A stretch of 64,000 nucleotides of DNA from Circinella umbellata (GCA_025093555.1 JAIWNF010000043.1:372001-436000), one strand, 5' to 3'; positions 1 to 11,871 are shown, counted from the stretch's first letter. A program made the numbers and translations. Notes: generated from the sequence alone by a model not told the origin.

Positions 1-1320
1 GGCACCGAATACAGATTGGAAGAGAACAGGACCAAAATACAAAGTACCGATGAATCCAAGACCTAAGGTGATCATATACAAGTAAATAGCTAAGATTCTA
101 GGATTTGCAAAAATTTGATATGGCATAATCTATTTTTTTTTTAATATTAGAAAGGGAGTTGAGTAAACAAAATATTTATATAATAATAGCTGAAAAGGAA
201 GAAAAAAAAATAGTAAACTTACGGGTTCCTTGGCAATCCATCCTTCAGAAATAATTAATAAAATTAAAGATACACCAGCGGCAACAAATGGACCAATGCA
301 GTGACCAGAGCCCCAACCCAATTGGGGACCCCAACTAAGAGCAAGCAAAAGACAGACGATAAAACTAATAGAAAAGATAGTACCCAAGAAATCGATACGC
401 TTGATCTTTGTCATCATGGATTCATCACGAACTTCACTGGTTTCTTTGAATATAAAGAAAACAATAACAAAGGCTAAACCACCGAGAATAATGTTCAACC
501 AAAAGTCCCAACGCCATGAGAGATAATCAACAAAGGCACCGCCAATTAATGGACCAACGACACTAGCAAGGCCATAGACAACGATAAGCATACTTTGTAA
601 CTTGGGGCGTAAGTCTACTGGTGCGATATCACTGATAATAACAAACACCATGGACATGATGCCACCAGCACCAAAACCTTGCAATGTTCTACCGGCGATT
701 AAACCTTCGATGTTTGGTGTAAGGGCATTTACCAAAGAACCAACGAAGAAAATACCTAATCCGAAAATAAGAATTGGTTTCCGTCCAAAAATATCTGAGA
801 ACTATATAATATGTGTATGTTTTTTTAGATCAGGTTAGATTATGAAATTGTCTATTTCTGGTATAAAAAAATCTGCTTTATGGAAAAAATTATTACCTTT
901 CCAGATAATGGTTGAAATGCGTTCTAATGAAAATAAAAAAAAATACAAAGTTTTTAATATATTTCTATTAAAGCAAAAAAAAATTACAGTGTATAAAAAA
1001 AAAATAAAGCAAGTCATTACCATAGAAACCATGTATGCAGTAGCAATCCAAGTTTGTTTTTCTAAGGCATCAAGTTCAGTGGCAATAATAGACATTGCTG
1101 GAGCGACAACAGTTGAATTTAATGAAACCATAAACATTGCCAACAGAACACTGATAACCAATAAAACAAATTTGAGTGTATCTAATAATGTACGTTTTGG
1201 CTCCGATTGCTGTTCCTCAGTTGATTGTTGTTGTTCAGTATTTAATTTTCCACTTATAACAGAAGAAGCGTCGACCGAAGTCATAGTGCTTTCATCGGCA
1301 CTACTTAATGATCGAGTCAT
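1..1320 (-). CDS. DHA2-family MFS transporter, 3' end cut by window edge
   Basis: Multi-spanning major facilitator of the drug:H+ antiporter-2 (14-TM) group, expected to export small molecules or move basic amino acids across the plasma or vacuolar membrane; the substrate cannot be read from sequence. Exons on the minus strand: 1320-1021, 923-897, 801-223 and 129-1 (continuing out of the window). The start MTRSLSSADES is the first ATG, about 90 nt downstream of TATATATAGG (1408-1417, complement). Visible family signatures are LNSTVVAPAMSIIATEL in TM1, GLIAGRTLQGFGAGG, and the DHA2 hallmark GPLIGGAFVDYLSWRWDFWLN. The N-terminal 50 residues are polar and cytosolic. A 27-nt micro-exon encodes NAFQPLSGK. 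About 345 residues are present; the C-terminal third lies outside. It is a close paralogue of the transporter at 9412-11871 but lacks one of its introns. Family call is firm; substrate unknown. Confidence 0.9.
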
Positions 1321-3453
1321 GTTTATTACACCCGAAAGTTTTAAGAAAAAAAAGATATGAAGAAAAAAAAAGTGGGTGATCCAAAAAAGAATTGTTTCTC
1401 TCCACTCATCCTATATATACTTTTAGCGGATCAAAAAACCATTTGTTGACCTCGTGCTCCGCCAAATGAATAGAGCCAATCAAGTTTGCTTAAACAGTTT
1501 TGCCGAATATATTTGTTCTTCACAATTGTATTGCAGCGGTTGAATAGTCCAGCCGATAATAATTCTGATATGATCCCTTTCCACATTGTTATTTTTACTT
1601 TATCCTTTTTTCTTTTATCCATTCTATATCATGCCAGAATTTAATGCGGTTTTTTATTTTAATAACTTGACCGATTTTTTTCTTTAGTAAAAAAGCTGTG
1701 TATGACATTTTTAAACAATAACAAAAAATAAAGGACATTTCAAAACTTGGTTATTTGGAAAAATTGAAATAGAAATAATGTTAACTTAAGTTTGAAGGAA
1801 CCGGGTTTTGCCGTGAGTATGTTTTGTGTGACATATCTTTTTTAGTAAAAGCTGCATCTACTAAAGGATATGAAAGAGTAAATAAATTTGCACCTTGAGA
1901 ACAACTTCTGTATTTTTTTTAGATTATACAAAAAATCGAGCTACCTTTTTAAGATCTACCTATTTTGGTGTATGGTTGACGTACATAAGGCTCTTCAAAA
2001 GGTGCAATTTTTTTTCAAAAAAAAAAAAAAATCGAGTTGAGCTAGGCTATACTTATATTGGTGTTTAACTGACGTGTACATAAGCCAAGTTGAGTGTTTT
2101 TTGAACTACCAAACAATTGACAACGACAACAGTATGTGATAAACAAGAATCTTTTGGAAACGGATATTGGGATATTTTAGCATTACCATATTAAGTAATC
2201 AATAATGCCTAAATGGTATTTTTAAGCCACTCGGATACCAAATTAGGTATATATACCATATAAAGTAATACAAAAAAATTAATTCGCACCTTGAGAAACA
2301 TATTAAGAATATTCAGAGGGTGGAACTAAGAAAGAACAGAATGATATATATATCATTTATGATTTCTATATTATCAATATATCTACACGTTGAATGACAT
2401 AATGTATTAATGAAAAATTTATCACTAATAAACAATAATAATCCACTACGTACTGTCAAGTAGTATAGTAGCCAAATTTTGAAAAGAATGCTTTAACTTT
2501 TTTCCACTTATCTAGATTTGACATTCATATTTTTTCGGTAAACAATTTATATTTCGGCGCAATGGTTTCCGAACAAAAATTATGTCGGAGCTCAAGTTGA
2601 AGATCTAAATGATCCAACCAGCTTGGGATTATTCCCAATGATTAGGCGGGGCCTGTTTTCCCCATCATGGCGGAGGGTTATTTTTCATTTTGGCGCCAGG
2701 GGTCTTTTGATTGGCAGTGTGATTTTTGCAGTCGGCAGGAATATTATAGAGCTCCGGTAGCCAAAAGCCCCCCTTAAAAAACCCTGACTTTCACTAGTGA
2801 TTTTTAGCATATACACAAACCCAATTATTTTTCCCAATAGTGAACATTATTACTTTTCATTATTATGGGAAAATCTCAATCCTTTTATAGGCAAAAAAGC
2901 TTACCTTTTTAAGTGAATAAACTTCTGCTTTGTAAACGAAGTTTATTTTTTTATCAGCAAATAACATTACTTTTCATAAGCGAGCAAATTCATAAGCGAA
3001 CAAAGCTATTTATCATAAGTGCCGTAAGCTGATAAATTGGTGGGTTTGTGGCCGGAGACAAATGCAAAATCTTGTAATATAAATACTAACTTTCTTCTTT
3101 GTTGGACCTACCAGCACGAATCATAGAATTAAAAAAAAAGATGCTTTGAGTAAAAAGAGGTTTAAATACTGCCTTGTATATTGAACACGAAACATTGTAT
3201 ATTACGTTGAAGCTTTGTCTGCATGGTCACGTGCACTTTTATTTGCGATGAACATTGTTTGTTTTATTTAACGTCTCCGTTAAACACAGTGTCAAGTCTG
3301 ACATTTTCGTTCGATACAGATTACAAAAAAGCATATAGAAGGGGAAAGCCCTCTTGTTGATACAGGGAAAAGGTAAAAAGAAAAATAACGGTACAAAAGC
3401 GCTTTTATCTACGGAACCCAAAACCAATACCTCCAGAATTACCTAGATAAAAA
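1321..3453. other. Gene-poor stretch with small repeats
   Basis: I see no convincing gene. It holds the promoter of the left transporter (TATA-like 1408-1417, complement), an inverted pair ending in TTGCACCTT/AAGGTGCAA (about 1885-2010), two diverged direct copies of a unit running from AAAAATCGAG to GACGTACATAAG (1931-1995 and 2027-2090), and a 70-bp block at 2625-2697 that also occurs inverted near 27.7 kb. The rest is AT-rich with no long reading frame. Confidence 0.6.
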
Positions 3454-4078
3454 ATGACGACAACCAAGACCCAAGAGTTATTTAAACTAGATGATGTTAT
3501 ATCTAGTATTATCCCCGAAGCAACTGTAATAAAAAAGCTTTCAATTTGGGCATGCGACAAACTTTACAATACTGAGGTGTTATTACGGGAGGCACGAGTA
3601 AAACATAATGGCAACGTCGGAATAAACACTGTGAGTAACGGTTTCGAACAATTCATGTATAATAATAAACGTAAGTGGTAAGACATTAGTTCAAAAAGAA
3701 GGAAAACGGGCTTAAAGTAATAATGAGTTCAAGATATTAATTCAATTTTAGATATTATAGCTTAGCAAAACATAAACGCGCAGTACCATTATCAGAACCA
3801 GTGCCAACAAATCCAGCGACAATATCATTGAATACAGCAGCAACATTCACATTATACAAGGAATTGGTAATTTGGATCTGTTTATTACTGCAAATCATTT
3901 AGCAAGTGAATTTGAGAAGTTTGGTGCTATAACCCACACGGATATAATCAAAGATAGAGCCACCGATCAATTCAGTGGATATGGACTTGCTACATACAAA
4001 AACAAAGAGTATGCAATCAAGGCAATAATCGGTATGAATGATTTAAAAATATTGTATATATATAATATACGTAGCTAA
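3454..4078 (+). pseudogene. Frameshifted RRM RNA-binding protein gene
   Basis: Two exons can be followed: 3454-3670 (MTTTKTQELFKLDDV...) and 3766 onward, joined by a GTAAGT..CTTAG intron in matching phase, giving PKHKRAVPLSEPVP and then TLYKEL. From about 3865 the reading frame has to shift by one base to continue as NLDLFITANHLASEFEKFG, then GYGLATYKNKEYAIKAIIGMND. That second part fits an RNA recognition motif: an RNP2-like strand, the LASEFEKFGAI helix and the RNP1-like SGYGLATY. In the shifted frame a stop lies upstream at 3773, so no single frame covers the whole domain, and the ORF ends soon after the RRM. The simplest reading is a one-base deletion in a once functional, probably duplicated, RRM gene. 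A base-calling error or an odd intron is possible. The N-terminal exon is not recognised. Confidence 0.5.
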
Positions 4079-4716
4079 ATTGACATGTGTAGTGGTTCAG
4101 TCAATCAATAATAGTACAGTTTAAATTGTTATGAAACATGTTATTTCGGCCTACATAATTATTTATATATCTCACTTCTATTAGAACATCACCTGTATAA
4201 AAACATACGTTGCTTTGTCACTTTCAAAGTAAATATATTTTAAATTGTATTTAATCATTCTAGTTTTGTTCGTGAATCATGTGAACTGAATCATTTTCTA
4301 GTTCAGCTAGTGTATTTATAGCCAACACTGGTAGGGATGAACTTTTTATCCGTATATCGTAATAAGGTTCTCCGCGACGTTGTTTCGAAATTAACGCCTG
4401 ATTATAACATCATTTGGGTTTCCATATCTCACACGCAATTAATATAGTATTTCTAATAGCTGGTCTATTAGCATACTAAAAGGAAGAGATGTACATATTA
4501 AACTGCTGTTAAATTAGCCATGGCATTGCATTTTGTCATTCAAATAGAGTATGATAATAGATTATAAGCACCACTTAAGTTGCCACAGTAAGTCATTTAT
4601 CTTTATGAAGTTATTTTTGAAGTCATTATAATATTATAAAGTAAGAAATGAAATAAATTAATACAGTAAATTATATATAGTACAGTTTATCAAAAGAAGA
4701 TAATCAAAAAAAAGTT
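4079..4716. other. Intergenic, nothing recognised
   Basis: AT-rich DNA between the RRM relic and the 3' end of the acetyltransferase gene. No long reading frame, RNA gene or repeat was seen. It should contain the 3' UTR and polyadenylation region of the minus-strand acetyltransferase. Confidence 0.6.
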
Positions 4717-6189
4717 TTAAGAGCTCAGTGACAGACAGCATTTTTGTAAATTACGAACAACTGCTTGACCAAATGCGTCAGCTTTAGATTCTTCTAGTGA
4801 ACCATTTTGCCATCCAATAGTTGCATACATGGAATCAATTGTACTAATAGAATTTACATTCAATGCTGTTGTAAATATTTGTGTACTTTGACAAAACCAG
4901 ATTGATTCAATTTTCCATACGTCATTATCATCTGTTGGAGGAACAAATTTGCCTAAATCAGATAGTTCAATACCACCGGCACGATGCATTGTGGGATTTG
5001 ACACCCAATGATCATACCAAAAATCGCAGTAATCCTCTGGGTACTTTGAAAGGTACTTTAAAAGCCCTGCTTCCTTAGCTGCTTCACCTTTATTGGCTTT
5101 CAATTGCGTTTGATATGCTTTGGCCATATTCCAAAAGTCACCACCAGATAATAATTGTGGCAGTTCTTTCCATGTATGCGAATATGATCCAACAAAATTA
5201 CCCATTTCATTTTCAGGCACAGCTGGTGTACAGAACGAACGACAATTGACTGGAGTACTGGTTGAGACAATCTTTTCTTGTGGATATACTTCAGCAAAAG
5301 CAAAGATTACGGCTACCATAATTGCTGCATGTGGAGTAACACCATGTTTTCGACATGTTGTGCACACATCATTCCAAGTGGCCCCACCTAATTCAATTGT
5401 CCGTACCACAGTATCATGTCGTGCTTTTGCTTTGTCCGTAATACCAGGATGATCACCAGCCCAGCCTTGAGGGAACCAAGTTTTTGTCAGAAGATCAGGC
5501 AAAACCTTTTTAGCAATCATACGGGACACAACACCTATCATATTCCAAGTAGTTGGCATTGGTGCTTGTCGGTCTTCATAAGGTACACCAAGAATAGTTT
5601 CCACATTTGGCTTTATAATATAGCCATGTTCATGCTTATCTGTCAATTGTTTTGATTGTAGGTTAACCTTATTAATCTCTTGAAGCAATCCTTGCCAAAA
5701 CATAGATAAACTTTTGCCATCTGCAATTACATGGTGAGCCGTCAAAGTAACAGTGCATTCGTCAAGCCGATCGTCATGAGTACAAATATGTAAATGCCAA
5801 AGTGGTACAGTATGGTCATTGAAATTGAATTCATGATCACATTCACTGGCAATAACTTGAGCAAGTTTTGAACGATCCCAGAATGGTACTTGTTGTTCGA
5901 CATTGATAATCTCATATAGATTTATTTGATGTAAACGAATAAAATGAGCAGTGTGTTTATCATTATCCCCCACTACAAGTGAAAGCTGGGGGTGTTTTTC
6001 GATTAAGCTGGTGAGTGGCGCTTGTAATTGTGCCAAATAAAACTGTTTAGGGTCACCGTATTGTGTGATGTTTCGTGGTATATGACGCAATGTTGCAGTT
6101 GCTGTTACAGTTCCATAACATTGGGTCAGGTGCTTAGAAAGTTGATATTTTTCAAGCAACCCCAAAGAACGCTCGATTGTAGTTGACAT
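4717..6189 (-). CDS. Alcohol O-acetyltransferase / condensation-fold acyltransferase
   Basis: Intronless 490-residue protein of the AATase family (Pfam alcohol acetyltransferase), related to yeast Atf and to condensation-domain acyltransferases, which move an acyl group from acyl-CoA to an alcohol or amine. The catalytic motif HHVIADGKS (residues 152-160, HHxxxDG pattern) is intact, preceded by a strand TVTLTAHH as in the family. I chose the ATG at 6189 (MSTTIERSLGLLEKY); the frame stays open upstream to 6300, but those 37 residues (Phe-rich, low complexity) look like translated leader DNA. A second half-domain region (STPVNCRSF, GNFVGSY) matches the C-terminal lobe of such enzymes. Length is typical. 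It lies between two MFS exporters on the same strand, so it may modify a compound they export. Family call is good; substrate unknown. Confidence 0.85.
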   Translation of the reverse strand: MSTTIERSLGLLEKYQLSKHLTQCYGTVTATATLRHIPRNITQYGDPKQFYLAQLQAPLTSLIEKHPQLSLVVGDNDKHTAHFIRLHQINLYEIINVEQQVPFWDRSKLAQVIASECDHEFNFNDHTVPLWHLHICTHDDRLDECTVTLTAHHVIADGKSLSMFWQGLLQEINKVNLQSKQLTDKHEHGYIIKPNVETILGVPYEDRQAPMPTTWNMIGVVSRMIAKKVLPDLLTKTWFPQGWAGDHPGITDKAKARHDTVVRTIELGGATWNDVCTTCRKHGVTPHAAIMVAVIFAFAEVYPQEKIVSTSTPVNCRSFCTPAVPENEMGNFVGSYSHTWKELPQLLSGGDFWNMAKAYQTQLKANKGEAAKEAGLLKYLSKYPEDYCDFWYDHWVSNPTMHRAGGIELSDLGKFVPPTDDNDVWKIESIWFCQSTQIFTTALNVNSISTIDSMYATIGWQNGSLEESKADAFGQAVVRNLQKCCLSLSS

Positions 6190-9100
6190 TGGGGTTGTGA
6201 AGAAGAAAAAAATAAAATAAAATGATCCTTTTACGGACTCAAGGGCAGCAAAAATAAAGAATTGGGTTACACAAACTTTCAATGAGTTTACCCACTCCAC
6301 ATCGGAACTTTTTACTTTGACAAATGACGGGTTATTAACTATTTGAGGTTAAGTAACTCTGTTACTATGGTAAGATTTATAATCATTCTCGAATTCAAAA
6401 TAGGTGAAATACGATTTTATCACAGAGTATACTAATATGGATGGCTCTTTCAATTCTTTTCCATCCTATAAAAGAATCTGGATGAACAGAATGGATACAC
6501 GTCAAGACACATATATTATCTAAATGTGTTAGTCTTTTTCTTTCCGACACATCAGCTCTATACTTACATTTTGCACCATAAAAGACACTTTACAATTTTT
6601 TAGGTATGAGTTGCACTACGCTTCATAAAGCAAAGACTACTTGTTATTGGTCCGTAATAAAGGTTAATACTGGCAAGGAAAGAAAATGTGCTTATCGGCA
6701 GGACTTTTCCCCTGTAACTTCTTATAAACACGTTGAGAGAAGCTCGCGAGGTTCGCGAGGGCCAGTGTAACAATAGTAGCAGGTACTTGGAGGTTTGTGG
6801 AATGTTGATTTAGGACATGAAAATATAGAATGGTAATATTAGAAATTAAAGAAAAGAAAGAATAGAAAAAAGAAAGACCAGCTTTTGAAAAAAAGTGAAT
6901 ACAATAAAAGAATAAATATTTTTGTTCAAGTTGAACATCATGAATGTTTCAAGAGTGATATCGGTAGGTACCATATCAAGGTACACGATATAATATTGAT
7001 CAAGGCGAAGAGAGGATGTCATAAGATCTGTGCAATCCATTATATCCTCAGTTGCGAACAGAAAATTCATTAGAGATATATCGTGGTGAAAACGACAGAA
7101 TATTTTTAGTGTTTAATAAATAAATAATAATTTACAATAATGTCACTGGTATACGATTAAAAAGAGCCCACCTTTCTAAAGGACTTATATTATATACTCG
7201 ACTTTGATATAGTTCAATGTAACGCTTTTTACTGCTCCCATGAATATCAGCAACAAATTTCTTACCACAAGTTTCTCGATTGATTGAGGATCAATGCAGT
7301 GTATTACAACAATCGGCAGAACAGGTGATGGTAAATCCGAGACAAAAGTGGGTATATCTATATCGTTTTGGTGAGGAATTACCCTTTTGATTATGACTTT
7401 CCCAAATGCGTAGAAATCAAGAAGAGACTGTTACGGAGAATAAGTATAGTACTACACGGGATAAGAAAGGTCTTATGATGGCACAAACTTACATCTTCAT
7501 CAAATTCGAGTTAAAAGGAGGAATTAAAAGCAACTTTATTATATGTCTCTATATTCATTCCATATCATCTTTCAAAATACAACGTGCGACTTTCTTTTTT
7601 GCAGGTTCTCAATTGCAGTAGTACAGCGCCAAAAGCCATTACCCAATCCTCTTGTGAGATAAACAGTAAGATGTCTCTTACGAAACTTAAAAATTTCATC
7701 AAAAACTGTACAATTTATTTTCTTCTTTATATAATCACTTTTCTGTGAAGAACATTTCTTATTATTAATTTTGCAATATGAAAACCAACTTTTTGAAATA
7801 AGTAATATAAACTATAGTGATTTTTACTGCTACTTAGTATCACCTTGTTTGAATATTATCCACAGAAAAGTGACAATTATTCTTGGATTATTTGCTATTT
7901 TTTAATAACGATAATATAAAAAAAAATACAAGTGCTTATCCATGCGAGATTTTTTGTTTGATTATAAAGTGAGATATGATTTTTCATGGTTACACAATTT
8001 TCTATCAGCACACTGGGTATCTGTGTGATTTTTTTTATGTCTCATATAATGCAATGTTCAAACCCAAATTTGTATAATGCAATTATTTAGTTTCATCCGT
8101 CTATAATCTAATGTTAATCTGAAAACTGCTGATATACGTACTTATGTGGTGTACAAAGTATAATAGAAGCAATGTAAAGATGAGCTGTAAGAAAAAAGCA
8201 AAAGGAAACGAAGTATATAGGGGATAAAGCGTGTATCATGAAAATAAAAATATTTACTTATTTGTTCCCTTTTGGGTACATATTTTTGCCATAAGCGCCT
8301 TTTCTATTCGTAATAGTGCATACTCTAAAAGTTCCCGTCCTCTTCATGTTCCACCTGCAACATGCTGAATTCATTCGTGTTGTCGTTTCATCGAGCTTAT
8401 TTCATATCTTCACGAATTAACCACACACCGGTTTGGGGATGATAAATTGTTGGATATATATGACATAGATTTCAAACTTCACAAAAACTTTACTTCAAAT
8501 TCATTTGGCCCTAGAACGGATACACAATATCAGCCACCTGGAGGCAGAACCAAAAGATTGAAATCTTGATGACTCAAAGTGCTTATCACGATCTTGATCA
8601 TTAGCTACTTGACTAAAGGAACCACTTTGCCTTCATAAAATCGATAGACAGCGGGTAACATTTTTCCAATGCCACTGGCTTAAAAGTGTATTCATATCTG
8701 TGGGTCCAACAGAAATGATTACGTTTTTGTTTACTTAAACCAAACGTGTCATGTAAGCTTATGACTTTTCGCTGCTTCATGATCATTGGTTGTTGTCTAA
8801 GTAGATACTTCTGGAAGTATTTTTCGGCTACGCCAGTTACTGCTGCTTTAGCTTGTCGCCAATCATTTTGTTTATTATTCTCTCTATTTATATTAAATTC
8901 TTACATAGCGTTGACGGAGTATATCAAAAAAAGTGTACTGTAATGCAAAAGAAATCATGCTGCTAATGTCATAACGTTGCAAAAATAAATCGAACGGTTA
9001 GTTTAACAACGCGAAATATAGAATGGAATGTATAAAAAGAAATGTTTTTTATTGCTATTATAGTCTATTAAGTTATATAATATATAGTATAAAAGAGTTT

Positions 9101-9411
9101 TTTCTACCATCGCTATCATATGACAAATGTCATGGAAAAGGAAAATATTAAATATCTAAGATCGATAAGTAAAGGTTTTGGTGTTCATATCGTTTGTGTT
9201 TTAAAGGTGAAGATTATCTACGTAATACGTAATACAAAAAAAAATTAAAAGATAAAAATTAAAAATCAAAGTGACAGATGGCTCTGTTGTGTGCTATGTG
9301 AAATAATTTGTACAATTATAAAAAGAGATGACGGGATGTGAATTATCAACAAAAAAAAAACAAGGGAATAATTAGAAGAGGTATAAGAATTTATATAATA
9401 AGGAAAAATGG
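6190..9411. other. Gene-poor stretch with coding relics
   Basis: No intact gene. Two places read like decayed coding DNA: about 7225-7520 on the plus strand (one frame giving SATNFLPQVSRLIEDQCSVL, later RRNQEETVTENKYS, broken by a few stops) and 8613-8895 on the minus strand (NDWRQAKAAVTGVAEKYFQK, later SKQKRNHFCWTHRYEYTFKP, ending at a stop at 8613-8615). Neither is recognised. The rest is AT-rich with no RNA gene seen. Confidence 0.45.
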
Positions 9412-11871
9412 TTATTTTTCTTCATGGTCATAATCCACATGGCTGTGAATGGATGAAACACTACTACGTTCAAACATAGAACTATCTTTCACATCATCAT
9501 CCAAAATGACTTCACCAAGAGGTTGTTGTCGTTGATTTTCTTCATCTATTTTTTCTTGAGATTGAGAAGAAGAAACACCATATCGGACATTTTGAGTAAA
9601 AAGTACAGCAATAATAGAAATACCAGCTGCACACAAAGGTACAGTAAAAGTTAAATGTAATGAATTCATATAAGCTTTAATGATGGGGCCTTGAGCATCG
9701 ACTGGCATCTTTCGAATATAAAGATAGTTTTTAAGAGCATCGTATTCATTACCAATTGCAATAATTTCAGGATCCAATTTTTTTACTTCATTTTCCAAAA
9801 AGACAGAAAAGAGGGTCTGGTAAATAGCAACACCAATCGCTGAACCAAGCATCATGAAAAAGTTAGTCTATAATAAAAGGAGGGGAGGAATAACATGTAT
9901 ATTATGATTAATACATTTAAATTATTTCTTTTTACTTCGTTTTAATATATCCATGAGTACGAAAAAAAAAAGTAGTAAAAAGAGTACAAAAAATGAACTT
10001 ACCAAACTTGTTGCAACAGCCATATATTTTTTATCTACAGTAGTTTGTACCGCCAAAATAGCATTTTGTTGTGATAATCCAAAGGCCAAACCTAAAAGAG
10101 ATATTTAATATTAATTTTTTTTTTATCATCATAAAAGATAGAAGTTTTATAATTGTAATACTTACCACAGAAAGACAAGAAACCCGCTTGTTGCCCCCAG
10201 CTTGAGTTCTCATTGACAGTATAAAATAACCCATAACCAAGAACATTACAACATGCACCAACGAGAAGGAAGAATTTAACGTATGGGATTTTACTAATTA
10301 AGTAACTGCTACCAAGAGATCCAGCAATAAGGCAACCCATAAAAGGAATTAACCGGATTCCAGATTGGATACTATTTGCACCAAAGACAGACTGAAAAAG
10401 AATAGGACCAAAATACAATGTACCAACAAAACCGAGACCAAGTGTTGCCATAAATATATATATAGTAAGTACAGATGGTTTTAACATTATAGCTGCAGGC
10501 ATAACCTATTTTTTGAAAATATAAAAAGAAAAACAAAGAAGAAACCCATTATTAACTTTGACCATTTTTCTTTCAACGTAATTGCAGTGGACTACTAGTA
10601 TTATAGGCTTCATGTTCTAAAAGCATACCGGTTCTTTAGAAATCCATCCTTGAGAAATGATCAACAAGACAAGAGCAACACCAGAAGCGACAAATGGACC
10701 AACACTGTGTGCATTTTTCCAACCATACTAATGGTTATATTGAATATTTTTAATTAGTATTGACTCTTTTTTTATCCTTCAAGCTAATAATAATAGCGGT
10801 AGAATTACTACTGCTGCTACGTACCAATGGACCCCAACCTAAAGCGAGTAAAAGACAGGTGACACAGCTAATGGAAAAGAGAATACCCAGAGCATCGATA
10901 CGTTTGACTTTAACTATGAGTGGTTCATTTTGTACAGTGGCTGATTCTTTGAGAAAGAGTAAAATAAGTATAGTAGCTATACCACCAATAATAATATTAA
11001 TCCAAAAATCCCAACGCCATGAAAGATAATCGACAAAGGCACCACCGATCAATGGACCAACGACGCTTGATAGACCATAAATAACAGTCAACATGGATTG
11101 AAGACGAGGTTTCCATTCTGGTGATGCAATATCAGTCACAACGACAAACATCATTGAAAAAATACCACCACCACCAAAGCCTTGAATTGTTCTTCCTGCA
11201 ATAAGACCAGAAATAGTGGGAGAAAGTGCACTAATAAGAGAACCAATCCAAAAGAAACAAAGACCAAATAAAAGTACAGGTTTACGTCCAAAAATGTCAC
11301 TGAACTATATAATTATTGAAAAAAAAAGATTGATCTGTTAAAAAAAATCATGACAACATTTTCTCTGTAAATAATTTTCTATTGGGTCGTAATGTTTATA
11401 TACGTATGTATAACAACGTCATTAAAAAAAATTCTCCATTACTGTACCTTGCCAGCTAACGGTTGAAAGGAGATCTATATATTAAGATATGTATAAAAGC
11501 GGAGATCAATTTTTTTAGTAACTTAGTAATAATGAAAACCTTGTTGAAATTATAATAAAAAAAATTACCATAGCAACCATAAATGAAGTTGCAATCCATG
11601 TTTGTTGTTCTAATGCTTGTAGTTCTGTTGCAATAATAGACATTGCTGGAGCAACAACAGTTGAATTTAATGACATTACAAACATAGACATGATGATACC
11701 AACAAAGATACCAATCGTTCTAAATCGTTCAAAAGGGGATCGTTCTGGCGGTTGTTCTTCTTCTAATATACTGGATTCTTTTTCACTTGAAGCTATTCCT
11801 TTTTCAGATACAATTGTGGCAACATCATTGTTATTATTACTACTAGTAATTTGTTCTGCTTCTCGAGGCAT
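9412..11871 (-). CDS. DHA2-family MFS transporter (complete)
   Basis: Seven-exon gene for a 597-residue, 14-TM major facilitator, expected to be a proton-driven exporter or vacuolar transporter. Exons (minus): 11871-11569, 11474-11448, 11304-10825, 10727-10629, 10505-10166, 10091-10003, 9867-9412; all phases match and the sum is 598 codons. The N-terminus MPREAEQITSSNNNN is polar. Motifs include LNSTVVAPAMSIIATEL, GLIAGRTIQGFGGGG and GPLIGGAFVDYLSWRWDFWIN, diagnostic of DHA2. Exon 2 is a 27-nt micro-exon (ISFQPLAGK) at the same position as in the paralogue at the left edge; the intron between GPL and YGWKNAHS (10728-10824) is absent there. The C-terminal tail from about residue 545 is acidic and Ser-rich, possibly cytosolic and regulatory. 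A TATAAAAAG lies near 12050-12058 (complement). Substrate unknown. Confidence 0.93.

Noticed and set aside
6190..6300. N-terminal extension of the acetyltransferase to the upstream ATG at 6300
   Set aside because: The 37 extra residues are Phe-rich and low complexity, unlike the family N-terminus; MSTTIERSLGLLEKY is the better start.
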